DNA from: VRUE01 sp035557635 | GTDB lineage: Bacteria > Actinomycetota > Thermoleophilia > Solirubrobacterales > 70-9 | Length of the DNA: 64,000 nucleotides | Direction: 5' to 3' | NCBI GenBank assembly: GCA_035557635.1 | Contig: DATMDR010000017.1 | Span: 60,995 to 124,994, forward strand | Part shown: positions 9,901-17,443 of the stretch, piece by piece | Layout of the letters: each line of letters begins with the position of its first letter | Position numbering within the stretch: position 1 is the stretch's first letter | Made by a program: the position numbers and the translations under genes | The notes under the pieces: generated by a model | Database searches by the model: none | Told to the model about the DNA's origin: nothing | Seen by the model: only the letters and a program-made list of their open reading frames with translations

Positions 9901-10320
9901 TTCTGAGTCGATCGCGAGACCGCAGGGCTGGTATTCGTCTTTTATCTGGGTGAGGTAGTTGCCGAGAGGATCGAATACGTCGATCCGACCTTCGGTTCCA
10001 GTGCCGGTGGTGCCAAAGGCGGCGCTGGCGACGTAGACGTAGCCATGCCTGTCGGTTGCCACGCCGCAGGGGTTGTTGAACAGGCCCGGCGGGTGGTTGA
10101 ATCCCGGATCCGGGACTTCGTCGTCCGGCGAGGTGCCGGTCCCCCCCGTGAGGGAAAGCTCCGGGTCGAAGACGTGATCGTCGACCGCAGAAGCAGGCGA
10201 GACGCCGATGGCGAGCAACAGAGCCACAAGTACGCCCATCGCACAGCCGAGGTTGCCGGCGACGTTTATCAGCCCCCGGCCTTCGGCGTGGCGACGCGCC
10301 GGCTCTTGCAGATGCCGCAT
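6907..10320 (-). CDS. Secreted NHL/TolB-like beta-propeller protein with fibronectin-like domain
   Basis: A 1137-residue protein. I start at ATG 10320 (MRHLQE...) because a GAGGGGG ribosome-binding site precedes it; the longer frame to 10410 would run through the promoter. A signal or anchor segment ends near SPASA. The first third carries NHL-type propeller units (GLAIDSEGNLYV, GIAVDQSNGDVYV). A fibronectin-III-like segment follows (AEVNPHGFPTTYRFEY), then a second set of TolB/WD40-like units (PDGSAVFFHTGD). The protein ends in a strongly basic Cys-containing tail. It is first in the operon with the 901-residue and collagen-like proteins. The role is probably cell-surface scaffolding or binding; no catalytic residues are recognised. 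Confidence 0.75.
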   Translation of the reverse strand: MRHLQEPARRHAEGRGLINVAGNLGCAMGVLVALLLAIGVSPASAVDDHVFDPELSLTGGTGTSPDDEVPDPGFNHPPGLFNNPCGVATDRHGYVYVASAAFGTTGTGTEGRIDVFDPLGNYLTQIKDEYQPCGLAIDSEGNLYVHEEQTRPPGSGKQVVLFSPDSYPPTLGSTYSTPLSIVDNTAEGSGLAIDPSNDHLYVALGDHVSEYESAANGSALLHDTIGTGSLDGRGPIADAKGVDVYGANNDVYVTSSPRAPYEPLKPRVYVFDGTDGHLKLTIDGSDQDALKTDKVPEGGFGFSFGKGGIAVDQSNGDVYVSDVEKNEAVYQFSATGDFITKLTHSLKKVVLYADVAVDNPLTPGEAGYDSPNAGYVYVTSGTAASNSHLYAFAPRVGGPPEISGETATQITDTEAVLRAEVNPHGFPTTYRFEYTEEEDFLVNGFANATRVPVPDGAIGANGAFVSVSGWATGLTPGTAYRFRVVASNECEVGTGCVTEGLVHRFSTYPAPLSGLPDGRAYELVSPPSTNGRIPTGATLGTLGLGFATPLASDGGDSVIFGVEGGALPGLDGSGFYDIYEAVRGEGGWQTTFAGLGGAQAQKSYPGGVSAGHGYSFWTVVGDKGSLAVGKDAFDAVFYLRGPGGSVEPIGRGSLGDDLYAQGQWISADGNHVVFVTGLGNGVTAVRLEPNAPADGVRAIYDRQPGGPTHVVSLLPGEIAPATDATYLGASTDGSAVVFEAGATMYVRLDNSETQEVESGDTIFAGVSENGDKVFFLEGGDIFVFDTSTGKTTQIGGGGESTVVNVSADGSHVYFVSPKQLDGVAGVAGKDNLYVWKGGAPVFIATLDHADVTGDEIQEGDFVGGLGLWTSDVAASGQGRFTGPANNPSRTTPDGTVLIFESRANLTPSYDSEGYTQVYRYDATEGGLVCISCSPIGAPASSDARLQSRFGSLLSPLPPVNAISRIPNVTTDGETVFFQSDEALVPGDVDSKTDVYEWKADAGGNCPANGGCLHLISSGHSSSDDFLYGMTPDGSAVFFHTGDILVSQDTGGTPSIYAARVGGGFPSSPVAPQCIGDACQGDPGSTPTLPNAASTDFRGGGNVNRRPRCRKGKRAVKRRGKVRCVRKHRGSRRRGASR

Positions 10321-10381
10321 GCTTTCCCCCTCATCCCTTCCCTTGACTAGCGCCCCCTGGCTAGGGACTAAATCGCGGCTC

Positions 10382-10410
10382 ACTTTAGGGAACGTTTTAA
10401 TACCTGTCAA
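10382..10410 (-). promoter_or_regulatory. Promoter of the three-gene surface-protein operon
   Basis: A consensus TTGACA (10405-10410), a 17-nt spacer and TAAAGT (10382-10387) on the minus strand. The expected start is near 10375, giving a leader of about 55 nt before ATG 10320. This supports the shorter start of the propeller gene. Confidence 0.7.
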
Positions 10411-10467
10411 GATACGTCTCCGCCCTCAGAACAACCCGCTGCGGAGCAAGTTGCGATCTTCCGAAAT

Positions 10468-10499
10468 GAGAGGGGCTGCCACCCCTGACAGCCCCTCTC
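10468..10499 (-). terminator. Hairpin terminator
   Basis: A perfect 11-bp stem (10468-10478 with 10489-10499) and a 10-nt loop, 20 nt beyond the stop of the 209-residue secreted protein. It insulates that gene from the next promoter. Confidence 0.65.
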
Positions 10500-10518
10500 G
10501 ATAGCTATTGCAGTTGGC

Positions 10519-11148
10519 CTACGACTCGATGTAAGCCGGTTTCGGTGTGGTGACGATGTAGGTGGCGTTCCAGGTTCCGTTTCCGCAGATACCTAGGCTC
10601 AGTGGCTCATTGACCGCTAAGACCTCCAGTTCGCCAGTGCCAACTGGATCTACGTGGAGCCCTACTTCTGCAGCCGAAGCGACACAATTGATTTTGAAGA
10701 AGGTGCATCCGTTAAGTAACACTAACGGATTTAAGACCACCATTTCTCCTAATAATTTCCCGAGATTTTTCAGGTGGGATGTCCATGGTGCAGCAGCGGA
10801 AACATGGGACACGATCGAGTTGCAAGTCGTACCGCATTCCGTGAACGTCAGGGCGGTGATCGAACCTAAAAGGGTCCCTGAGGATAAGGCTGCCGAGGTC
10901 GTGCCTTCGACTAAGGATTTTTTGCACGTAATTTCAAGGGCACCCGTCAGTTTCGCGGTTGTCCCAGGTAACAGTTCAGCATGAATTTTCGTGCCCGCTG
11001 GGTACTGTTCGCCTGCGGGGCAGACTAATTCAGCTTTTTTGCAGAGAGCGACTGATGTGGTAGACGCCGAAGCGGAGCTGGCGCCCAGAAATGCCATTGC
11101 GGCCAAGGCTGCAAGCGCAGCAAGGCCTACCATCTTGGTGAGTCTCAT
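10519..11148 (-). CDS. Small secreted protein of unknown function
   Basis: A 209-residue protein with a signal peptide ending near SASAS (about residue 29), then a beta-rich domain with about eight Cys residues, suggesting disulfides. The start is supported by AAGGAGAT 8 nt upstream. The gene has its own promoter and terminator, so it is monocistronic. Its base composition is visibly less GC-rich than its neighbours, which may mean recent transfer or strong selection on an abundant secreted protein. No family is recognised. Confidence 0.7.
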   Translation of the reverse strand: MRLTKMVGLAALAALAAMAFLGASSASASTTSVALCKKAELVCPAGEQYPAGTKIHAELLPGTTAKLTGALEITCKKSLVEGTTSAALSSGTLLGSITALTFTECGTTCNSIVSHVSAAAPWTSHLKNLGKLLGEMVVLNPLVLLNGCTFFKINCVASAAEVGLHVDPVGTGELEVLAVNEPLSLGICGNGTWNATYIVTTPKPAYIES

Positions 11149-11276
11149 TCGAGTATCTCCTTTTTCTCCGGCAGCAGTCAGCGCTGTCGGAGTCGGTTAC
11201 GGATTGGTTTAACTGGTGACGCGAGGCGGTGCTGGAGTGGCTCCACCTGCGCATGCTCCGTTTGGGAGCAAGGCCA

Positions 11277-11305
11277 GATATAACACAGTCCACTCAGATG
11301 ATCAA
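11277..11305 (-). promoter_or_regulatory. Promoter of the 209-residue secreted protein
   Basis: TTGATC (11300-11305), a 17-nt spacer and TATATC (11277-11282) on the minus strand. The predicted leader is about 120 nt, long enough to hold regulatory structure, but I recognise no riboswitch in it. Confidence 0.65.
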
Positions 11306-11373
11306 GAAGATTTTAGAAATCAAATTTCTGTCATTACAACTAGCCCACGGTGAGACTCATCACTCGCACTTGA

Positions 11374-13590
11374 CTAGCCAACCGGATCTGACGAAGCTGG
11401 CAGGGAGAGTCGCTCGGGCCAAGGCCCGAGCAGGTCGGCGTCGTCAGGTCGCCCAGCGTCGATCAGCAGCTGCTCGGCGGCGTGAGGCGCGAAGGGTGCC
11501 AGGACACGGGCCAGAAGCAGAAGTGCCTCGACCTGCGCCTCCGCATCGGCGCGGCTGAGCTCGCCGCGGCGCTGAACTACACGCTTCTCGAAGTCCTGGA
11601 TCCGCTCGAAGAGCCGGGTCACGTTGCGGACCGCCTTGTGCATCTGCAGCTGCTCGAGGTCGGCGGTTATCCGCTCCAGGCCGTTGTCGCACCATTTGCA
11701 GAGCCGCTCGCGCATGAAGGCGGTGTCTGCCGCGGCCTCCGGGTCCTCAGGCGCCTCGGCTACCACGGCGAAGCGCTGGTGCGAGTAGTCCCAGACGTTG
11801 CCGAGGAAACGACTGGCGAAGCGGAGCGCGCCGTCGTTCCAGTTGAGCGTCTTGGCGGGTCCGGCGGCATAGAGGATCGCGAGGCGGACGGTATCGGCGC
11901 CGTAGCGCTCCACCAGCTCGTCGGGATCGACGACGTTGCCGAGGTGCTTGCTCATCTTGCGGCCGTCGGCGATCACCATCTCGTGGAAGAGGCAGCCGGC
12001 GAAGGGCTCCCCCTCCTCGAGGAAGGAGAGCGGGCCGATGTCGCGCAGCGCCTTGGTGACGATGCGCTGGTCGAAGACGAAGTTGCCGCTGTCGGCGCCG
12101 GCGACGAGACGCTCGGCGGGCAGCCAGTGGCGCAGGTCCGAGTGGCTGAACATCTCCGTTGAACGGGCCTCTGGCGGCACCGCCGCCGGGATCCACAGCC
12201 ACAAGGCGTCGAAATGGCAGTCGAGTGTGTCCGTCTCCCGCTTGGCGGGCTCGCCGCAGCGGGGGCATGAAACGTTGACGAAGGCGGCGTGCTCGGCCAG
12301 CGGGTTGCCCTCGGCGCTCGGCTCAACGTCGCGGGGCAGCACAACCGGCAGGTCCTCCTCAGGGACCGGCACGGCGCCGCAGCTCCCGCAGTGGATCACC
12401 GGGATCGGCGTACCCCAGAAGCGCTGGCGGGAGATCGAGAAATCCGCGGCGCGGTAGCGGATGGCCGGACGGAGCCGAGGCTCGATACCGGAGGCCCTGC
12501 TGGGCGAGCCATCCCCCACCCGTGGCGCCCGCGCGGCGATCGTCGCGTCTGCCTCGTCGATACCGGGAATTCCCAGCACGGCGGTGGGCCCGAAACGAGC
12601 ATCGACGAGCGGCGAGACGAGGACCGGTAGCTCCTCCCCGCCCCATGGTGCGGCCACGGCGGCGCCGGTGTCGACGAGCGGCACGGACTTCGCGTCCCGC
12701 GCGCTGCGCTCCCAGCCTCCCGAGCGCAGCTCCTCGAGCTGCTTCCGCACATCCGGCTCGGTGGCCCAGCGCTCGAGCTCGGGATGACGGGGGGAAAGCG
12801 CGACGAAACTTGCCTCGGCGACCGCCTCCACGTGGGGAGTGAAGGCGACCAGCTCCTCCCCACCATCCACCGACAGCCCCACCTCAACCCCATCGTTGCG
12901 CCCGAGGATGTCGCGCTGCGTGGCGAGCGAGATCTCGTCCCACTCCTGCTCGAGATCCCCGAGGCGCCGGTCGTTCTCCTCTAGGTAAGGCGTCACGCGC
13001 AGGAACCAGGTCGGGCGCAGGATCAGGCGCACCTCGTTGTGGCAGCGCCAGCAGCGGCCGTCCTCGACCTGAATCGCGGCGAGCGTCGTGCGGCAGTGGT
13101 CGCACCAGTCGACCGTCGCCTCAGCGCGGTAGATCAGTCCTGCGTCGAGCAGGGTCAGGAAGAGCCACTGCGACCAGCGGTACTGCCCCTCATCGGAGCT
13201 GTAGAAGGCGCGGTCGTAGTCGAAGGAGAAGCCCAGGCGCTGCATCTGGGCGAGCATCCGCTCGCCGCAGCGCTCGACCCACTCGGCCGGCGGCACCTTG
13301 CGCTCGATCGCCGCAATCTCGGCCGGCAGGCCGAAGGCATCGAAGCCGAAGCCGAAGAGGACGGCGTCGCCGAGGGCACGGCGAAAGCGGGCATAGGCGT
13401 CGCCGATCGCGTAGTCGCGCACGTGCCCCATGTGCAGGTTGCCCGATGTGAACGGGCTAGATGGCTTGATGTAGGAGTAGCGCTCCGCCTGTCCCGGGCC
13501 CGGCGTGGCGAAGGCGCCGTGCTCGGCCCATGCGGCCTGGCGTGCCCCCTCCACCGCCGCCGGGTCGTATTTGGGTATTACGTTGCTCAT
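11374..13590 (-). CDS. Divergent leucyl-tRNA synthetase-like protein
   Basis: A class I aminoacyl-tRNA synthetase of the Leu/Ile/Val group, 738 residues, closest by eye to LeuRS. HMGH (residues 53-56) and the GFDAFGLPAE stretch match the catalytic core, as do DFSISRQRFWGTPIPV and VPVPEEDLPVVLP. Three things are odd. The second signature is KMSKH (545-549) instead of KMSKS. The editing insertion has lost the usual TTRPDT-like Thr-rich peptide and the MAVPAHD-type motif reads LGIPGID. The protein ends right after the anticodon-binding helices, lacking the C-terminal domain with the VQVNGKVRG motif. It may be a second, non-editing LeuRS, a resistance paralogue, or an enzyme acting outside translation. 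Confidence 0.8.
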   Translation of the reverse strand: MSNVIPKYDPAAVEGARQAAWAEHGAFATPGPGQAERYSYIKPSSPFTSGNLHMGHVRDYAIGDAYARFRRALGDAVLFGFGFDAFGLPAEIAAIERKVPPAEWVERCGERMLAQMQRLGFSFDYDRAFYSSDEGQYRWSQWLFLTLLDAGLIYRAEATVDWCDHCRTTLAAIQVEDGRCWRCHNEVRLILRPTWFLRVTPYLEENDRRLGDLEQEWDEISLATQRDILGRNDGVEVGLSVDGGEELVAFTPHVEAVAEASFVALSPRHPELERWATEPDVRKQLEELRSGGWERSARDAKSVPLVDTGAAVAAPWGGEELPVLVSPLVDARFGPTAVLGIPGIDEADATIAARAPRVGDGSPSRASGIEPRLRPAIRYRAADFSISRQRFWGTPIPVIHCGSCGAVPVPEEDLPVVLPRDVEPSAEGNPLAEHAAFVNVSCPRCGEPAKRETDTLDCHFDALWLWIPAAVPPEARSTEMFSHSDLRHWLPAERLVAGADSGNFVFDQRIVTKALRDIGPLSFLEEGEPFAGCLFHEMVIADGRKMSKHLGNVVDPDELVERYGADTVRLAILYAAGPAKTLNWNDGALRFASRFLGNVWDYSHQRFAVVAEAPEDPEAAADTAFMRERLCKWCDNGLERITADLEQLQMHKAVRNVTRLFERIQDFEKRVVQRRGELSRADAEAQVEALLLLARVLAPFAPHAAEQLLIDAGRPDDADLLGPWPERLSLPASSDPVG

Positions 13591-13758
13591 ATAAATTTGA
13601 CCAAAGAGCGGCAGGCGCGTATCTTCTTGATTCGAGTCTACATTTGGTGCCTATTCAGTGCCGATTGTGTGACGGAAGTGAGCCAGGGTCAAAAAAGGGG
13701 TGGTTCCGCGCCCGTCGTGTCCGGGGGCGTGCCTAGCTTCAAAACACCGAGACAGTTC

Positions 13759-13789
13759 GGCCCCGGCAGCGCTGCAACGCGCCGGGGCC
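13759..13789. repeat. Inverted repeat upstream of a small gene
   Basis: A perfect 9-bp stem (13759-13767 with 13781-13789) between the LeuRS-like gene and the small plus-strand gene at 13818. It lies 28 nt before that start and could fold in its 5' leader. The function is unknown. Confidence 0.4.
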
Positions 13790-13817
13790 AGCCGAGACCT
13801 GAACAGGAGGTCCCAAC

Positions 13818-14177
13818 ATGAGAGAGGATAGAGGGGTCGCGTTGCTGGTCGACGGGCGTTTGGACGAACGACTCGTCGAGCGGGCCTTTGAGGCTGCAGC
13901 TGAGGGCCCCTACGAACAGCGAGTTCGCAATGCCTTGGAAGCCGCCATCGATGCGGTCGAGGCCGACCCGGATCGAGCGTGTGAGGCCCTCTGGACGCTG
14001 CGTCATGACGACGCAACGGTCGAGCGCCTGGTGCAGTGCATGAACTGCTCCCCCGAGCGCGCCACACTGGCCCTCGGCGCCGCTTTTCAGATCGCCCACG
14101 CCGAGCTTGCCAGCGCTGAGCCCGACCTGCGCAGCCGCGTGCCCGAACTACTGCACTGGCTGGAGGGCGAGTGGTGA
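13818..14177 (+). CDS. Small helical protein of unknown function
   Basis: A 119-residue acidic, Ala/Leu/Glu-rich, probably all-helical cytoplasmic protein. AGGAGGT sits 7 nt before the ATG, a strong ribosome-binding site that supports translation. Its 3' end overlaps the convergent TetR-type gene by 30 bp. Two Cys residues lie in MNCS and QCMN context near residue 75. No family is recognised. Confidence 0.65.
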   Translation: MREDRGVALLVDGRLDERLVERAFEAAAEGPYEQRVRNALEAAIDAVEADPDRACEALWTLRHDDATVERLVQCMNCSPERATLALGAAFQIAHAELASAEPDLRSRVPELLHWLEGEW

Positions 14178-15524
14178 CCGCCCCCTGAGAATCGCGTCGG
14201 CTGCGGCCTCGGGCCCAATCGCCGGCGCCAGCGCCAGGAAGGAGAGCACAGGGACGACTTGGCCCAAGCGCTGCGCCTGCCCGCTGGCGACGTAGTAGTG
14301 GAGGATGCCCCAAATCGCCGCCACCGAGGCTTCGGCGGCCAGCTCCGTCGGGCGCTGCTCGGGCGGAGCGCTTTCGCGGAAGAGGGTGGTGATGCTCGCC
14401 ATGATGCTCTCGCGTCTGCGCATCCCGTCCGGGCCAGGCGCGAACGCCTCGGCGAATCCGAGCCGACCGAGCACCGGGTCGCGGACGATGTACTCGCAGA
14501 TAGCACCAAGCGCACGGTGGGTTCCGCACGCCCACGAACCCCCTTCGACATACGCCCGCTTGGCCTGCGACAGCGCGCGGTCGACGCGCAGCTCCAGCGC
14601 TGCGAGGAAGCAGTCCTCGACGCTCTTGAACTGGGCATCGAAGCTTCTGCGAGAGACTCCCGCCGCGCTGCGAATACGCGAAACCGTCAGCTTCCAGTAG
14701 CCGTCGGCAGCGGCGAGCTTGGCCACCGCGGAGAGAATCAGCGCGCGCTCGTCGCCGGGGGTGTCGCCGTTCGCCTCCTCGGAGCCCCTGAGGACTTCTG
14801 ACTCTCCGGCAAAGCCCAGCGAGGCAAATTTGTGATTAAGGGATCCGATCTCGGCGGCAGCCTCGCTGCGATAGCAGAGCGCCCACTCCACCAAGGCCTC
14901 GGCGACGTTCGGCAGCTCCCACTCGCGACCGTCGAGGAGCCGCGTGCGCGCCACGCCGGCACCGCCGGCGACCACCCCCTTGATCAGGAGCGGGGGGACC
15001 GTGATCTCGTCAGGGGCACGGGAGAAGCTTTCTCCGACCATCGCCTCGAACATGCCTTCGGCGCGTCGCATCTGCTCGAGCGCCGCCGGACCCACCGCCA
15101 GCACCTCGACGAGCGCAAGACGACCCGTTGGCGGTTTGCCCTGGATCTCCTGCCCGAAGGCCGAGAAGGCGAGCCGCAGCCGCTGCTCCCACTCCCGCTC
15201 GCCGCGTTGGGCGGCGACGATCCGTCCCGCTGCCCGCTGCACGACGAGTTCGTAAGTGCGGAGAAAGCAATCCTCCTTCCCGTCGAAGTGCACATAGAAG
15301 GCGCGAGTCGACACCCCCGCCAGCTTCGCGAGCTCGCGAACCGTCACTGCGCGGTACCCGCGCTCGCCGACGATCTCGATCATCGCTCCGTGGATACGAG
15401 CGCGCTGGTGTAAGGCGACCTCCCGCGCAGGCCTCCCGGGGCCCGGGCTCAGCTTGCGGTAGAGCGCTTCCGGCGGTTCGGCACCCGGAGTAGCGAGTGC
15501 GGCCGCCTCACTCGTCGCGGCCAT
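14148..15524 (-). CDS. Tandem (fused) TetR-family transcriptional regulator
   Basis: A 458-residue protein containing two complete TetR-type units in one chain. The first helix-turn-helix spans about residues 45-90 (TVRELAKLAGVSTRAFYVHF). The second spans about residues 265-305 (LTVSRIRSAAGVSRRSFDAQF). Each is followed by a helical ligand-binding half. Ordinary TetR proteins are about 200 residues and work as dimers, so this looks like a covalent pseudo-dimer. It is divergent from glpD, with an AT-rich intergenic region that holds a 20-bp near-palindrome, so glpD is a plausible target along with its own gene. Confidence 0.8.
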   Translation of the reverse strand: MAATSEAAALATPGAEPPEALYRKLSPGPGRPAREVALHQRARIHGAMIEIVGERGYRAVTVRELAKLAGVSTRAFYVHFDGKEDCFLRTYELVVQRAAGRIVAAQRGEREWEQRLRLAFSAFGQEIQGKPPTGRLALVEVLAVGPAALEQMRRAEGMFEAMVGESFSRAPDEITVPPLLIKGVVAGGAGVARTRLLDGREWELPNVAEALVEWALCYRSEAAAEIGSLNHKFASLGFAGESEVLRGSEEANGDTPGDERALILSAVAKLAAADGYWKLTVSRIRSAAGVSRRSFDAQFKSVEDCFLAALELRVDRALSQAKRAYVEGGSWACGTHRALGAICEYIVRDPVLGRLGFAEAFAPGPDGMRRRESIMASITTLFRESAPPEQRPTELAAEASVAAIWGILHYYVASGQAQRLGQVVPVLSFLALAPAIGPEAAADAILRGRSPLALQPVQ

Positions 15525-15697
15525 CGACGTGCCCCGCTCCCACAGGTCCGTGCAGCAAGTCTCTTCCTCTCCCCGGCTCCGAAATCCCTACGTTTCGGAT
15601 AGAAACCCTAGTCGTACCAGAGTCAGTGCCGGTTCGCAACCTCCTGAAATAGACAACAGGAGGATTGCTAATCAAATTCTTTCTTGCTTTGTATAAC

Positions 15698-15717
15698 AAC
15701 TTTTAGCACTTAAAGTT
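15698..15717. promoter_or_regulatory. Candidate TetR-type operator
   Basis: A 20-bp imperfect palindrome (AACTTT...AAAGTT, 8 of 10 positions symmetric) in the AT-rich patch between the tandem TetR gene and glpD. Position and size suit a TetR-family operator controlling both directions. Confidence 0.4.
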
Positions 15718-15781
15718 ATTATGCGCAAGATTCGTGCCCCAAAGGGCCGGCGGGGCCAGCCCGGGCGGCTATGTTGCGTCG

Positions 15782-17443
15782 ATGCTCACACGCAGCGCCG
15801 CACTCGAGGCGATCGCCGGGCAGCACTTCGAGGTCGTCGTCATCGGCGGCGGCATCACCGGTGCCGGGGTGGCGTTCGACGCCGCCTCGCGCGGCTACTC
15901 CGTGGCACTGCTGGAGCGGGGCGACTACGCCGAAGGCACCTCCAGCCGCTCTTCGAAGATGGTCCACGGCGGCCTTCGCTACCTGCAGAACCTCGACCTT
16001 GGGCTAGTCCGCGAGGCGCTGCTGGAGCGTCAGCTGATGGTCCAGTTGGCTCCGCACCTGGTCTACCCCACCCCCTTCCTCGTCCCCTCCTTCGCCGAGG
16101 AGCGCCGCGATCGGAGGGTCGGGCTCGGGCTCAACATGTACGACGTGATGGCGACGACGCGGGTAGGTCGCAGCCGCCGCGAGATGCGCTCCTCGAAGGA
16201 GGGGGACGAGGACTACTACTGGTCGCCCGACCGCCATAGGACGATCCCCCCCGACGAGGTGCTGGAGATGGTCCCCTCGCTCGCCCCACGCGACCCGCGC
16301 GACGCCTACCTCTTCTACGACTGCCAAACCGACGACGTCCGTTTGGTCCTCACCGTGCTGGGTGAGGCGGAACGCTTCGGCGCGGCGATGCTGAACGGGG
16401 CCGAGGTGAGCGAGGTGCTGCTCGAGGGCGGACGCGCCTGCGGGGTTGCCTTCGTCGAGGCGGAGTCCGGGGAGCGGATCGAGGTTAGGGCCGACAACGT
16501 GGTCAACGCAACCGGCGTCTGGGCCGACCGGATCCGGCCGGAGGAGGTGATCGAGGAGGAGGACGTGCCGCGGATCTCCCCCAGTCGCGGCACGCACGTG
16601 CTGCTCGATCGCAATGACCTCTCGACCGGGCGCGCCGCCTGCATCGTCCCCGCCGGCCAGGGCAGGGCGATCTTCGCCCTGCCCTGGTACGGGCGGACAC
16701 TGGTCGGCACCACCGACAACGACTTCGACGGTGACATCGATCGGCCCCAGCCCGGAAGCGACGACGTCGAGTACCTGCTCAACGCGGTCAACGCCTTCTT
16801 CGGCGTCTCGCTGAACGACTCCGATCTGGTCGGTGCCTACGCCGGAGTCCGCCCGCTGATCTCCACTGGCGACCCGAAGAAGTCGGTCGACATCTCTCGC
16901 AAGGCCGAGCTCTACGAGACGTCCTCGGGGATGCTGACCATCACCGGCGGCAAGCTGACCACCTGGCGGCGGATGGCCAAGCAGACAGTCGACCGACTGG
17001 TCGAGCGCGAGGCTCGCGATGCGCCCTGCCACACGGCCGAGATCCCACTCGGGATGCAGGCGCGTCCCGATGACCTGCAGGCCCCCGGCGGGGTCACGGA
17101 GGAGTCTGTCTCCCAGCTCGCCTTCCGCTACGGGCACGCGGCGCGGGCCGTCCTCGACGTCGCCTGGAAGGACGCGAGGCTGGCGGTGCCGATCGTCCCC
17201 GGGCGCCCCGACCTACTCGCCGAGGCGACGATCGCCGCCCGCCTCGAGCAGGCGCGGAGCGTTGCCGACGTGCTGCTGCGCCGCACTCGCCTTGGCCTGC
17301 TCGCCGCACCGCAGCTGCGTACGGCCGACGCGGTGCGGCCGGTCGCCGAGGCGCTCGGCACCGAGCTTGGCTGGTCGCGGCGACAGGTCAAGCGGGAGGC
17401 GGAGGCCTGGGTATCCAATGCCTCCAATAACCTGGGCTCATGA
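15782..17443 (+). CDS. glpD: Aerobic glycerol-3-phosphate dehydrogenase
   Basis: An FAD enzyme that oxidises sn-glycerol 3-phosphate to dihydroxyacetone phosphate and feeds electrons to quinone at the inner face of the membrane. The 553-residue protein has the FAD-binding VVIGGGITGAG near residue 18, then the family signature SSRSSKMVHGGLRYL and a GlpD-type C-terminal helical domain. I choose ATG 15782 over the upstream GTG 15734, which would add a Gly/Ala/Arg tail before the FAD fold. A TATGTT box 6 nt upstream suggests a leaderless transcript. The stop overlaps the ATG of the Rho-like gene by 4 bp. Confidence 0.93.
   Translation: MLTRSAALEAIAGQHFEVVVIGGGITGAGVAFDAASRGYSVALLERGDYAEGTSSRSSKMVHGGLRYLQNLDLGLVREALLERQLMVQLAPHLVYPTPFLVPSFAEERRDRRVGLGLNMYDVMATTRVGRSRREMRSSKEGDEDYYWSPDRHRTIPPDEVLEMVPSLAPRDPRDAYLFYDCQTDDVRLVLTVLGEAERFGAAMLNGAEVSEVLLEGGRACGVAFVEAESGERIEVRADNVVNATGVWADRIRPEEVIEEEDVPRISPSRGTHVLLDRNDLSTGRAACIVPAGQGRAIFALPWYGRTLVGTTDNDFDGDIDRPQPGSDDVEYLLNAVNAFFGVSLNDSDLVGAYAGVRPLISTGDPKKSVDISRKAELYETSSGMLTITGGKLTTWRRMAKQTVDRLVEREARDAPCHTAEIPLGMQARPDDLQAPGGVTEESVSQLAFRYGHAARAVLDVAWKDARLAVPIVPGRPDLLAEATIAARLEQARSVADVLLRRTRLGLLAAPQLRTADAVRPVAEALGTELGWSRRQVKREAEAWVSNASNNLGS

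Noticed and set aside
11374..13700. T-box or other tRNA-sensing leader before the LeuRS-like gene
   Set aside because: No Stem I/specifier pattern or T-box sequence is visible in the upstream 220 bp.
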